64,000 nt of DNA from positions 1,350,536 to 1,414,535 of the forward strand of contig KV748178.1 of the NCBI GenBank assembly GCA_001692895.1. Reading direction: 5' to 3'. This document shows, in pieces, positions 25,001 through 37,126 of the stretch (positions within the stretch are counted from its first letter, which is position 1; every line of letters starts with the position of its first letter). A model generated the notes under the pieces. The model was not told the DNA's origin. It worked only from the letters and a program-made list of their open reading frames with translations, and did not search any database. This DNA is from Cenococcum geophilum 1.58. Lineage: Eukaryota; Ascomycota; Dothideomycetes; Gloniales; Gloniaceae. A program made the translations under genes and the position numbers.

Positions 25001-27060
25001 TTTTAATTACTCTACTTATAAGCGTTGGCTAAGAGTAAGGCCTTAAGTTATATTGTACTTTCTGTAATATAATAGTGATTGTTTTTATCTGTAGTATCCT
25101 AAGTTCTGCCGTATAAAGCTTATTCTTTATCACCCGTAAAGGGAGTATAAGGAAGTAGCTACTTATACTAATAGATTTAGGGCCCCTAATTATATAGCTT
25201 CCTATTAGGCTTACGTTAACTCTTATTAGCACCCGCCTAACTACTTCTGCAATTAGAAACTAAGGGAAAATTATAAAACTGCTAATGATATTAATAAGTT
25301 TAAGGACGATTTTGTAGACAACTTGGAGCTATACTAGTTCTTTAAGGCCCTATATGCCCGCATTTAAAGTACTAATGGAGTTAAAATTAAGGATCCTAAT
25401 AGGCTTGGTAATAGGGAGCTTAATTATAACTATAACTAGAGTATACATCGGGGTACGTACCCGCAGCTTAATAAGAGGACTTATTAGTAGGAAGTACGGC
25501 TATAGCCTCTACTATAGAGCCGCCTATCCTAAATAGTAACTCCGTCCTCCTTATAACTAAGTTAGCGTTATATCTATAATATTATAGTTAATTACTATAG
25601 GCAGATCTAAGTGGGCCTTGGCCCCCCCCTACTGCGGATTAATATTAATAAAAAGGTAGGAACCGGTAAATTATATCTTATTACTGTCTTCTCTACTACG
25701 CTCTGTGATATAGTAAGGGCTAATAGTAAGCCGTTACTATTAGCTTAAGCGGCCCCTACTAGGGTAGCTGCCTTTAATATTAACGGTAGAATTATATACG
25801 ATCTATTAAGGTTGCTAGTAAACCGTCTATTTAATAAATTACCTACTACTAGTCTTACGCCTCTATAATAAGCTTTTAAGGATATTTACTATTTTATCCT
25901 TAACGAGAAATTTATAATTGGGTAAGTATATCTAGCCTAGATTAATTACCGCCTCTGTTAGATCTACCCTATGCGTAACAATAACTACTTTAGAGGCTTA
26001 AACATCTTACTAGTAGGCAATTTCTATTAGCTTCCCCCTGTAGGTTAGGCGGCCTTATATAGCAATTTACCTACTAAGCCGTTAGAGCTTGCTAGCTATA
26101 AAAAGAAAGCCTATAAGACGATTAACCGAATAGCTGTCCTAGATTAAGTTATGCGGCAGGGCGGTAATAACGCTAAGAGCTCTATATTTAGGACCACCCT
26201 TATAGAGCTATATAGTAATTCTATAAGTAATTTAACCTAGAAGCTTCTTTTAACTAGGTATAAGTAGGACCTATCTATTAATAAGGTTGCGGGCTTTAAT
26301 AATATAATTCGGCTATATAGTATACGCGCTACTATAAGTAAGTATAACACTGTTCGGCTTCGCAACCTTTTACAGCTAGTAGTAGCTATTAAGTTAGTTA
26401 ACACTAGTATAGGTACGCGGAAAGTTACTCCTAATTAGTGCGATACTATAGAGAATCTAGCCCTATGTATTAGCGCGAAAGTAATACTAATATAGAATAT
26501 CTGGGTTAAACTAGGCTTAGTAAACGGTACTACTGGTATAGTTAAAGATGTTATATAGAAGGGACATACGGATATTAAAAAGGATCAGCCTTAGTTACTA
26601 CTAATTATAATAGATAGGTATAACGGACCTGCCCTATTTACTTAGTAGGATAGTAAAAAAGTCGTCCCTATATTTTCCGTGCTTTATAAGTAGGAGGGTA
26701 TAAAAGGCTCTTACTTACGGCGTTAATTTTTAATTACTTTAGCTTTTACTCTTACTATATATAAAAGCCAGGGCCTAATACTTAACTAGGTAGTTCTAGA
26801 TATTAAGGAAAAAAATAAGACAGCCGGGCTAACCTATATAGCAATCTCACGAGTTAAGAAGCTTTTAGGGCTTATATTTGAATATGGGTTTAATATAAAA
26901 CGATTTTAGTTATCTATAAGTAAGACTAAAGAGGTATAATAAGAAGATTTTGTACGGAGGCAGTAGCAACTACTTATAAACGACTTTTCCTAAATAGGAA
27001 ATTATATACTGGCTTAGAGGTAAGCGGAGAATACAGTATTCGTCTCAGTTTCCTAATTTT
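22016..27060 (+). pseudogene. Helitron Rep-PIF1 helicase relic (copy B)
   Basis: Collinear with the relic at 14219-19260, with the same domain order. The start ATG of copy A has become ATA here. The HUH motif near 24160 again reads Tyr-x-Tyr in place of His-x-His. PIF1 motifs lie at about 25660-26800; the GDFYQLPP box reads GNFYQLPP near 26015, an Asp-to-Asn change that fits RIP. Stops are frequent. Apparent small frames at 23884-24105 and 25354-25536 are out-of-frame pieces. Confidence 0.8.
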
Positions 27061-27319
27061 TAAATAGCTTAACTATAAAATCTAATTTTCTAAATTTTAA
27101 CCCCCCTATCCGTCCTACCTTCTTACCGCTTTTAGAGCTGTTAAATATATATACAATAGTATACAAGGAGAATTGGCAGTATTGCCGGATTAATATTACT
27201 GCTGTCTATAGCGTTAATTAATTTTTAGAATTTTTTAAATTTTTTTTTTAAAGGGTGGAAATGTCGCTTATATAAGGAGTTATGTAACCTCCGAGAATAC
27301 ATACTACTTAGGACCGCAT

Positions 27320-27507
27320 TGTTACGGCTCGAACAAATGCCTCTGAACCGAAGCTTGAACGAATGCTGTATTACGAAGATACTAAGCTAAGGAGCAGAAG
27401 AAGGTCGAGGAAAGGATACGTCTATATACACGAGCCAAGTCTCCAAGCGAGCCCCTAACTAGGCTGCATGTAGACGTCGCATGGGGCGGTGCCCCAGCGC
27501 CGTTACA
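27320..27507. repeat. Solo LTR (188 bp) with 5-bp target duplication CGCAT
   Basis: Comparison with copy A shows an exact insertion. The left flank ends CGCAT (27315-27319), the insert runs TGTTACGGCTCG to GCGCCGTTACA, and CGCAT repeats at 27508-27512. Ends are TG...CA with an imperfect inverted repeat. Unlike the host Helitron the insert is rich in CpA and TpG, so it either arrived after the RIP that mutated copy B or was too short to be hit. Confidence 0.85.
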
Positions 27508-28315
27508 CGCATATTAGCAGCCACGACTTCTTTATACTATAGTTAAGATTTTATATATACCGCACCTAGAGCTACTTAAAATAACTATTACCTATAAATC
27601 TGTTAATTTATAAATTAAAAATTAGACGTGGTTAGAGCTATTAGTAGGGGTTATTAATTGCGCTCCCTATAATAAAATCCAACTAATAAACAAACTAACG
27701 AATTAAATTAAAAGTTTAGAACATCCAAATAAGGTTCTGCTAAGACGCTAGCTGGACCCTAACCTGGACCCTTCCTAACCTATTAAATTCTAAAAATAAC
27801 GACCTTTACTAAATTAAAAATTAACCTTATCCTTAATAAGCCATCCAATTGGATTTAATAGTTCTTTATTATCTAAGACATAGCCAAAACTAATAAGGTA
27901 TAGTAGTATATCGACTTATTTAAGAAAAAAGACGATTTTCTAAAGCTAAAACTACTAAGTCGGCCTATACTAAGGGACATACTACCTATAGCTATATTGA
28001 TAGCAAAGCTAGACCCAAATCAGCTTACTACCTATAATTAGCTCTACGCTAAATATAAGGACGATTTACGCGTACACCAGAAGCAAAAATAGGCTATAAA
28101 CGATATTAATAACTACATCGTTCGCACCATATCGGTAGCCTACCTTTTACTTATTAATAGCCTTAGTAGTTAGTTATATTAAATATTTAAGGCGTCTCTA
28201 CTACTATAGTAGCCACTGCAGTGACAGAGATACCCTATATTTTGGTAAGTAATTAAGCCCATCTTATACGAGAATCTTATGCTTATTAATACTTACCAAA
28301 TTATATACTTACAGG

Positions 28316-28785
28316 GCCTCCTCCCGTCTATAAATACTCCCTTCTCTATACCTTCCTCTCTTCTTCTTTCTTCTTCCTTATAAGAGGTGCTCTAATACCC
28401 CTCCCTAGTCCCTACTAAGGGATCTATTAGTTAACGTAGTGATATAAATAGCATCTAATAAGGAGACGGGTGAGAGAGGAGATAGGAAGGACGGAGGGGC
28501 GTCCGGTAGGTGTTAGCTAAGTAATGTTAATGTCTATATTATAGCTGCCTAATCTCCCGTTTATAGGCCTCCTCCTATTTATAAATACTCCCTCCTCTAT
28601 ACCTTCCTTTTTTTTCTTTCTTTTTCTTTATAAAAGGTGCTTTAATACCTCTCCCTAGTCCCTACTAAGGGATTTATTGGTTGACGTGGCGATATAGATA
28701 GTATCTAATAAGGAGACGGGTAAGAGAGGAGATAAGAAGGACGGAGGAACCTCCGGTAGGTGTCAGTTAAGTAACATTAACAGCG
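28316..28785. repeat. Two 251-bp tandem repeats in Helitron B 3' region
   Basis: Units start at 28316 and 28567 and match those in copy A. One unit fewer than in A or C indicates expansion or contraction of the array. Confidence 0.82.
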
Positions 28786-29560
28786 GTTTTCGTCACCTAA
28801 AAATTGCGTTATATAACGATATTTGGGAACGCAAATATATACCCCTATCCCATACTCACACCACTACTAAATATTCTAGATTTTGTACTTAGAGCTGCTT
28901 ATAATAGGCATTCCTAGGAGATCTACCAGTTTAAAGCTCTATAATTAAACGTTATTAACGTTTTATATAGGGGTCGTTAATTAAGCTCCTAGGACACAAT
29001 TTTTAAAGTTTAATACTATACCAATATTACGACCTTCTTATAGTGGCCGAGCCACCCCTAATCTCCTCCCCCTCCTCCCCCCTCCTATTACTTAGCGCTA
29101 AGCTATTACGTTATTACTAAGCTATCGCGTTATTATACGTCCAAACTGGGTAGGTAATGACGTGGTTAATAGTTATTAGGTATTAAAAATATTTAGTATA
29201 TAAAGCTTTAAATTGGAATTATAATCTATTATATTATATCCTACGTAGAGGGCTCTGCATTAAAGCTCTGTAGTCCAAATATGTGCTATATTTATAACCA
29301 ATATAATCTTTAAGCCCAGCTTAAGTAGGGTGCCTTAGTTACTGTAGTAGATCCTTACCTAGCGGTAACTAAGGCGCCTTAATCTTACTACTACTTCTAA
29401 ATTAAGTAAAAGCTCTATATAGGGGGGTCCTAGGGGGTCTTCCCCTGGAAAACCTCATCTCTATATATATTAATTAAAGTCTATATAATAAAGCTCTAAG
29501 TTAAAGCTTTGGGTTATAAACTTGGGTCAAAATTTACGTTGGGGGACCAACGTTCCGCAT

Positions 29561-29697
29561 GTTTATTCTTACTTAGGTAGAATTTTTCTAATTAATTTAA
29601 AATATATAGTTATAGTTTTAACTAACTATAGGAGGCTTTTATGATATAGAGTTATTTTACCTATTTAATTTAAAAGTATTTTTAACTATAAAAAGGG
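29561..29697. other. AT-rich spacer
   Basis: Lies between the 3' end of Helitron B and the solo LTR at 29698. Strongly AT-rich with no gene or recognisable repeat. Confidence 0.4.
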
Positions 29698-30068
29698 TGT
29701 TGGTTACACAAGGGGATATCACGTAGCTACGGTTCGTAGATAGTATGATGATTGTTGTTCTTTTGATTGTATGATGAATGAGGGAGGGCGAGGAGCTTAA
29801 GGCTCCTCGCCACGCTAGTGCCGCGGCGACACGTGACGACCACTTGTCTTATTCCCAACACTGGCAACTCTTCTTTTGTGGTTGCTCTCTACCATACAAA
29901 GATACTAAGCTGAAGAGAAGAAGAAGAAGAAGAAGAAGATTGCCGTTGGGGGTCAACGCGAATACAAAGGGGTCGGTAGAATTTAGAGTCGGCAGACCGA
30001 AATCGTTAAATATGGCCTGAGACTCATATATAACCCAGTCCTAACATAGTCCTAATATAGTTCCAATA
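29698..30068. repeat. Solo LTR (371 bp) with 5-bp target duplication AAGGG
   Basis: It begins TGTTGGTTACAC and ends TTCCAATA, which would be CCAACA before one C-to-T change, giving a matching terminal inverted repeat. AAGGG flanks it at 29693-29697 and 30069-30073. Its 5' half is GC-balanced and contains an A/G microsatellite near 29920-29940. Open frames inside it are incidental. Confidence 0.72.
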
Positions 30069-30073
30069 AAGGG

Positions 30074-30479
30074 TAAAAGTAGTAGATTTATAATAGCTAT
30101 AGGCTAGTATAGAGCTTAATTAAAGTATAACTTATAAATTTTATAAAAAAGAAAAAGCTTTGCTATTTAGCTAATAAGTAAAATATAAAATATTATATAT
30201 TAATAAAAGGTTTAATATTAGTAGATAAACGCGCCTAAATACGTAATAGAGGATATTAAAGATATCTATATAACTTAGTATAAGTATCTTAGGGCTTCTT
30301 AACTAAATCTTAGCTAAAGATCTTTAACTTCTACTAAAAAGCCTACTAAAAGCTTTAGAATGTTACTAAATTAATATTTCTTTATTACCTATATAGTAAG
30401 CTATTAGTTTGCTGTATATATCTACGCTAACTAATTGCTATAATCTTAACGCTGACTAATTGCTTATATCAGCAGCTAG
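30074..30479. other. AT-rich RIP-like spacer
   Basis: Very AT-rich, stop-rich in all frames, with no recognisable domain. Probably an old transposon remnant beyond recognition. Confidence 0.4.
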
Positions 30480-31350
30480 CGCTGCCTGTTAGCCTTCCAA
30501 ACTACACCCCTTAGAAAATATGACGGGATAACGTAGCAGAGATATTCGAATCTCCATCCGCTGGGTAGGCCTTCGCAGATGTAGTATGCCAAATCTTCTA
30601 GAAGACGAAAGATTAAGCCTCTGGCAGCCCATTGTCGATAATGTTGGGCGATAGAGCACTTGGATACCGTCGTATTGGACAAATTGCTGTGGAGAAGACA
30701 ACAGAGAGAAATATACAAAGAGATATGTTTATACTCAAGAAAATTCGGTGCTTGTGAGAAGATTGAGGTAAACTCTGTGGAGTTGGACCTCCTATCCAAG
30801 CGAGTATACCCAAGCACCCACGCCGCAATAACAATGCAAAGCCGAGATACTGCTGGGAGTATAAAGAAAGAAATTAAATCTCCAGTGGAAATCTTCACCA
30901 AGGGCCGTTGTGACTAGATGTTTGTAATCTTTGTTTCAAAATCTGGGTGTTTGCATGGCATTTCTTTAGGTACAATCTCCGTCATCGTATCTATGGATGA
31001 TGCGGGATGCACCGAGAGCATGATTAGATTGCTGAATGGTGATGCATTTGATGAGAAAGCAGAAAATTCCCTAGTTTGGAGGATCCCTTCGCATTTGGTC
31101 GGGGATGCAAAGGTGTTTATTTACTCCGAAGTATTTCGAAACAAGGCCCGACTAGCGTGAACGAGGTGCTGAAACTCGTCTAGGCCCCTCGTTGAAATTC
31201 TTGGTACACAGTATTTACAGGAACTGAATATCGACGAGTGGGTGGTGGACTTGGGTCTTAGAGAAGCCTTAGAGAAGTCTGGGGTTTCGTAAGTTATAAT
31301 GTTACAACTTGGTGGGGCTCTGTGCAGCTGTGCAAAAGTCAATTTCGACA
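30480..31350 (+). pseudogene. Unidentified, possibly decayed coding region
   Basis: Base composition here is normal rather than AT-rich. One plus-strand frame stays open from about 30642 to 31160 apart from a single TAG at 30915-30917. Another plus-strand frame around 31180-31290 gives a peptide containing LQELNIDEWVVDLGLREALE, which looks protein-like. On the minus strand a frame of 141 codons (30476-30901) is also open. I recognise no domain in any of them and no convincing start. It may be a broken gene or the far upstream region of the NLR gene at 31879. Confidence 0.2.
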
Positions 31351-31878
31351 ATCCTAGCTAGGCGAAACCTAATAATTTAAACTTTGCAGAGCGCGGCTTC
31401 TATTTGAAGTTGTAGTTATCGAAATTTTGACGAGAGGCAAATGAAATGAAGCCAATGCACGATGATCGAGCCTAATGAAGTTCAATACACCATTTGTTCT
31501 CACTTTGGGCTTGCAGACACCTATCGCTCTTGGATAACCGGGAGTGTTTGAATTCATGTAGATGTCTCATACGAACTTGGGTGGGCGCACGGCGTTTGGC
31601 GTTTTCAAAATTCCGGCCACGCCCACCCCTTGGCCTATCGCAACGCACAGCTCTCGGTGCATGCCCAACCACAGCCAGGCGGCCAAAACATGCGGTATCT
31701 GTTGGCCAGCAGCCACTTCGTAAAGCTGTTTAGTGAGGCTCAGCCACGCGACAAAGTAGCGCTGACATGCTGCCTGCCGCGGGGTAGTGTCACTTCGATG
31801 GTGGTCTGCGACCATTGAAAACCTCGGAGCTACACTGTTAACACCCTTTACGACCACACCTCCTACGGATGCGACTAG

Positions 31879-34800
31879 ATGGCGAGGCGCAGGTTTCGCC
31901 ATGAAGACTACGGTGTAGGGTGGGTTTGTGCCCTCCCGGTCGAGCTTGCTGCCGCACAGGTGATGCTCGATGAAGAACATGAACCCCTTGGTCAAAACGC
32001 CAATGACACCAACCTGTACACACTCGGCCAAATCGGCGAGCATAACGTTGTTATCGCGTGCCTGCCGGCAGGCCAAATGGGAACGAACTCCGCCGCTGCT
32101 GTCGCTATCCAGATGAAGTCAACTTTCAGGTCTATTCGATTCGGTCTCATGGTAGGCATCGGTGGCGGCGTCCCCAGCGCAGAGGCAGACATACGGTTAG
32201 GGGACGTGGTTATTAGCCGGCCACATAAGGCACATGGTGGAGTGGTACAATATGACTCTGGGAAGACTACTCCAAGCGGAATTGAGCGAACGGGCACCCT
32301 TAACACTCCGCCGATGATCCTGCTGAACGCAGTTTCAAAGATACAAGCCAACCACTTGATAGGAAGAAGCAGGCTCTCTGAATACATTTCCAGTCTTAGT
32401 GACCTGTCGGTATTTGCATGCGATAATGCCGGATCTGATGTCTTATTTGAAGCTAGCTACGACCATACGGGAGGAGCCACATGTAACTCATGCAGCAAAG
32501 ACAGGGTGATAGAGCGGCAGCCGCGTGGGAGCCAAGAGATTGTGGTTCACTATGGCACGATAGCTTCAGGTAATCAAGTTATGAGAGACGGCGCTATAAG
32601 GGACAGAGTTAGCGCGGAGTTCGGCGGTGTGCTATGCTTTGAGATGGAGGCGGCGGGCTTAATGAACAGCTTTCCATGCCTTGTCATTCGGGGTATCTGC
32701 GACTACGCCGACTCACATAAGAACAAGAAGTGGCAGGCATATGCAGCAGGTACGGCGGCTGCGTATGCGAAGGAACTCTCGTCGGTCATACCGCCGGCGG
32801 AGGTGGTGATCACACCAACTATAGATGAGACCATCGAAGGCAAGAATGGTTAGTGAGGGTTAGAAAGTTCTTCGTACGTGGTAGCATATTTAGTTTTATA
32901 CATGCTGATATACTTCTTGCATGCAGGGCATATTGCACTTCGAGCTATAGACTTCATGTCTCCTTTAACCCTCCCAAACATTATCGAACGGCCTGAGTGG
33001 CGGATGCTCCTGTCCCAGAGCAGTAAGTTCCTTCCTGCCGTCTTAATAATAAACTACTAAGATGACTTTGGTAGAGATCGCTGCAGATGGCCTGTTTGAA
33101 CGGTTATCGGATTATGATTATCAGAGAGCCTATCGGTGGCGGAGGAATCGCAAACTTGAGAATACTACCGGTTGGATACTGAAGCATTCCGATTTTTTGG
33201 CTTGGCTTGGTGGTAAAGGACCACAGTGCTTGTGGCTTTCTGGTATAGGTGAGTTAAGACACAAGTTTGTTTCCGATTCAATCAAATACTAATATCCTAC
33301 ATGGGCAGTTGGCTGTGGTAAAAGCATTACAATGTATAGCTCACATTCCTTACCTATACATATTGCTAATGTTTTCTAAGGACAACAGTTATTGAAGCAA
33401 CTGTTGAAAACGCGCGGAGTGTCAGCAGACCGGTATTCCAGTTTATATACGACTATTCGTTCCGGCGACACCTTACTGCACGTGCTCTGTTTGAAAGCTA
33501 CACGAAGCAACTGCTTGTGTACATGGAGCGAAGTAACAAAGCCTGTCCGTCCACTGTTATCACTCGGATCCTAGAGTTTTATGGGCCTAAAAGACGTCGC
33601 CCTGATGTCCAAGAACTAGTTGTTGAGGTACTGATCCCCCTTACCAGGATGGTCGAGGCAACAGGTGCTACATTTCTCGTTGATGGAGTCGATGAATGTA
33701 GCCGACAAGAAGCCCTACAAATTCTATGGGGACTCCGACAGCTTCTCGAACCGCGTTTATGTAGGGTATTTATATGTTGTCGCGAGGAGGTCAACGTCTT
33801 ACAAGGAATACCTGGTGCTAATCGTATCTGGATCACTGCTAAAGATACCAAGGCAGATCTGGAAGTTTTCGTGGACAGTGAGATTAAGAGAAGGCAACAA
33901 GATCGTTCAATTTCTAGCAACGAAGCTGTACTTAACAATATTAGGTATGAAATACAAAACAAAGCTGATGGAATGTAAGTTACAAACGTAAAGCAGCTTT
34001 TAATTTTACTCACCATTCTAGGTTCCTATGGGCCCAGTACCAGATAAAGATGTTATGGGAGGATTGCACTGGAGAAGATTCAACGGACGAAGTGGTATAT
34101 AAAACCCTGAAAATGCTACCAAAGGACCTCAACGAAACATACGAACAATGCCTAGTAAAAGTAAACCGGAATAGTAAGCGGAAATCTCTAGCAGACCGTA
34201 TTCTTAAATGGATATGTGTCTCCTTAGAACCCTTCAAGGTTATCCAACTTCAAGAAGCACTTGCGGTGAATCCAGAGACTGGTGAATTAGGACAGGACCT
34301 TATTCATAAGGAAGAGATTATGACCTGCTGTGCAAGCTTGGCATTTCTGGAGAAGGATGGCACCGAGGAATTTGTCCTTCTAGCACATCATTCCGTCCGT
34401 CAATTCCTATTCCCCCTTGGAGCAGAATCTGCATATAGGATTTCACAGGTGGAGCTGGGTGAACTCTGTGTTACTCACCTGTATAGGCACAGACCAGTAA
34501 AACAGCTTATTGATCACGCAGAGTCTTCCAGGAAATCTATTGAAACTCTCCCGATCCCCAGAAGCTACGCATCCACCATCGGCTCTGTAATTGCTCCAGG
34601 AATCTTTAAGTCTCTCTTTGTCACCCGTTCTGGACGTCATAAGCCAGTTTCTATCCGGTTTCCTAAGCCCATTTCATGGGACGCTGCTGTGACGAAAGAA
34701 ACAGGGTTTCTTTCTTACGCGAAAACCAACTGGATGTTGCTAACTCCAAACCTTTCTCCTGCATCTCGCCACTGGTCATCATTCAAGAATTTAGCGCTTC

Positions 34801-36309
34801 TTAATGATCGATCCTGGGATATTTATCCCTGGTCGCAGCGGGGTTACCACTCGCTGGACTCCCACATCTTTCAGCTCTACGGATGGTCTATTATCAATAG
34901 CCATTATTCTCTCCTATCCATTACAATTAGCCAGCAAGGAATCGTGAGACCTGATATCTTTAACCTTCCGCTCTTCGACCACGTTGGTCAGCGAGCTACA
35001 CTACCCCTGCCTGCAGCAGCAACAACGGGTGACACCGAGATTGTCGCGTCTTTACTGAAGATAATGCCAAAAGTCAATGAACAATACAGCGACGCGTTGC
35101 ATGNGGCATCCTCGAAAGGATACTTGGAGGTCGTTCAGTTGCTGCTGCTGAAGGCGGGCACTCCCGTTAATATAACTGCAGAATATCTAGGCAGCGCGTT
35201 GGAAGCCGCTCTGCGTCATGGCCACGACCAAGTCGTCAAATATTTAATCGATGTAGGCGCCGGCCCCAATCTCCACACATTTAAGGGCCATATGGGTGTA
35301 GTAGTAGCGGTAACATTCTCGCTAGATAGCCAACTAGTCGCGTCCGGGTCGGGTGATACAACTGTTAGGCTCTGGGATATAAAAACAGGCGCAGCACGAC
35401 ACACGCTTAAGGGCCATACGGATTGGGTTCGGACGGTGGCATTCTCGCCAGACGGCCAACTAGTTGCATCCGGGTCGGATGACGAAACTATTGGGCTCTG
35501 GGACCGCGAAGACAGGTGCAGCGCGACACACGCTTGAGGGCCACACAAATTCGGTTTGGACGGTGGCATTCTCGCCAGACGGCCAACTAGTTGCATCCGG
35601 TCGGGAGACAAAACTATTAGGCTCTGGGACGCGAAGACAGGTGCAGCGCGGCACACGCTTGAGGGCCACACAAGTTGGGTTCGGACGGTGGCATTCTCGC
35701 TAGACGGCCAACTAGTTGCATCCGGGTCGGATGATACAACTATTAGGCTCTGGGACGCGAAGACAGGTGCAGCGCGGCACATGCTTGAGGGCCACACAAG
35801 TTGGGTTCTGGCGGTGGCATTCTCGCCAGACGGCCAACTAGTTGCATCCGGGTCGGATGACGAAACTATTGGGCTCTGGGACGCGGAAGACAGGTGCAGC
35901 GCGACACACGCTTGAGGGCCACACAAATTCGGTTTGGACGGTGGCATTCTCGCCAGACGGCCAACTAGTTGCATCCGGGTCGGGAGACAAAACTATTAGG
36001 CTCTGGGACGCGAAGACAGGTGCAGCGCGGCACACGCTTGAGGGCCACACAAGTTGGGTTCGGACGGTGGCATTCTCGCTAGACGGCCAACTAGTTGCAT
36101 CCGGGTCGGGAGACAAAACTATTAGGCTCTGGGACGCGAAGACAGGTGCAGCGCGGCACACACTTGAGGGCCACACAAGTTGGGTTCGGACGGTGGCATT
36201 CTCGCCAGACGGCCAGCTAGTTGCATCCGGGTCGGATGATAAAACTATCAGGATCTGGAATGCAAAGACGGGCGCAGCGCGACACACTCTTAAGGGCCAT
36301 ACATATTGA
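31879..36309 (+). CDS. PNP-NACHT-ANK-WD40 NLR-like protein (six exons; broken WD array)
   Basis: Fungal NLRs are STAND ATPases that sense non-self and can trigger incompatibility-type cell death. Exons: 31879-32848, 32927-33022, 33075-33248, 33309-33333, 33381-33974, 34022-36309. All five introns (47-78 bp) are GT-AG and the phases join. Exon 1 is a nucleoside-phosphorylase-like (PNP_UDP) effector domain opening DYGVGWVCALPVELAA, with GLMVGIGGGVP and a late CFEMEAAGLMN. The Walker A motif SGIVGCGKSI is created only by splicing exons 3 and 4. Walker B is FLVDGVDEC near 33675. Exon 6 holds the rest of the NACHT module, about two ankyrin-like repeats (35090-35270), then nine WD40 repeats of 42 residues. 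Three single-base indels in the array and a TGG-to-TGA-type stop at 36307 mean a full-length product is unlikely from this sequence. An undetermined base lies at 35104. Confidence 0.8.
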
Positions 36310-36330
36310 GTTTGGGCAGTGGTATTCTCG
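35274..36330 (+). repeat. Nine near-identical 126-bp WD40 repeats
   Basis: The phrase CTTGAGGGCCACAC or CTTAAGGGCCATAC recurs at 35280, 35406, 35533, 35658, 35784, 35911, 36037, 36163 and 36289. Spacings are 126, 127, 125, 126, 127, 126, 126, 126. The deviations mark a +1 indel in unit 2, a -1 in unit 3 that restores the frame, and a +1 in unit 5 that shifts the rest. Such high internal identity is known for fungal NLR repeats under concerted evolution. Each unit encodes a SGSDDxTIRLWDxKTG blade. Confidence 0.92.
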
Positions 36331-37126
36331 CCCTCTAGAAAATTGTGTCAGGGTTGGAAAATAAAACGGTTATACTCTAGGCTGTTCGTTAATAGATTAT
36401 TGCTACAGTTTTACCCTCCTTCCTGCTCACTACCTATTTACCCTATTTAGCTACCTAGTTATCTATTACCGTATCTAGATTATATACCTATACCTCTTCC
36501 TTTAGTATATATATAACTTTATTAATATCATAGATAACTTTAATACAAGCCCCTAATACTAGCTTTAGGCTGTATTTACAACTAAAAATATATAAATTCT
36601 CTATTTACTTTTAATAAATCCCAATAATATAATACAACCCTTTTGTTTCTAGTAAAGTACGTAAGAAGCTCTTGAGTTCTTTACCTATCTATATACTAAT
36701 AATTTTTATATACGCAGATATTACCAATCTACTCTAATTTTCTAGAGGACTCCACCCGCATACGATGCATCCAACTTGCAGAGCTCTAGGGGCTGTAATT
36801 GTGGAGGAGGAGCAATTGAAAGCTCTGCACCTGCATAGGGGCAGAGAACTTTGCGTAGAGCTTTGCGGACGAAGCTTATGGGCGAGAGAGTTGTGCACGG
36901 AGCTCTGCCTAAGCAATGTATTGGCCCACAGTTGGGGGGAAGGGGGTATTCAAGGGAGTCTCCCCCTTGAGGTCTGATACGAAAGCTCTACTAGGCCTTG
37001 CGCAAAACCTCGTTAAGGAACTCGACGGGCACCAATTCGTATTATATAATACTTTTAGTATTAACCTATCTTGTAGGTTTATATTTTTTTTTAAAAAAAA
37101 TTTAGGCTTAGTAGGCCTGCATTCCA
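36310..37126. other. Degraded WD end, AT-rich relic and G-rich segment
   Basis: 36310-36390 is still recognisable as a decaying WD unit (VWAVVFSPS). 36390-36740 is AT-rich RIP-like sequence. 36750-37000 is GC-richer and repeats GAGCTCTG and GAGCTTTGCG several times. It includes a GGGAGTCTCCCCCTTGAGG phrase resembling a piece near the Helitron 3' ends. An A/T run at 37080-37101 separates it from the MDR gene. No gene seen. Confidence 0.4.

Larger units (their letters stand above)
21823..29560 (+). mobile_element. Helitron-like element, copy B, head-to-tail with A
   Basis: It starts directly after the 3' end of copy A, with no spacer: the CCGCAT of A is followed at once by ATTATTTGGGTCCTGG. 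About 30 bp of the 5' edge seen in A and C is absent here. The 3' end at 29560 matches A's. It carries the same relic coding region and two 251-bp tail repeats. A 188-bp solo LTR has inserted at 27320. Differences from A are mostly C/T and G/A. Confidence 0.8.

Noticed and set aside
31567-32076. 169-codon antisense frame opposite the start of the NLR gene
   Set aside because: Lies over the well-supported PNP exon and has no recognisable domain.
35216-36287. Long minus-strand frames across the WD40 array
   Set aside because: Shadow of the 126-bp repeat, whose period is a multiple of three.
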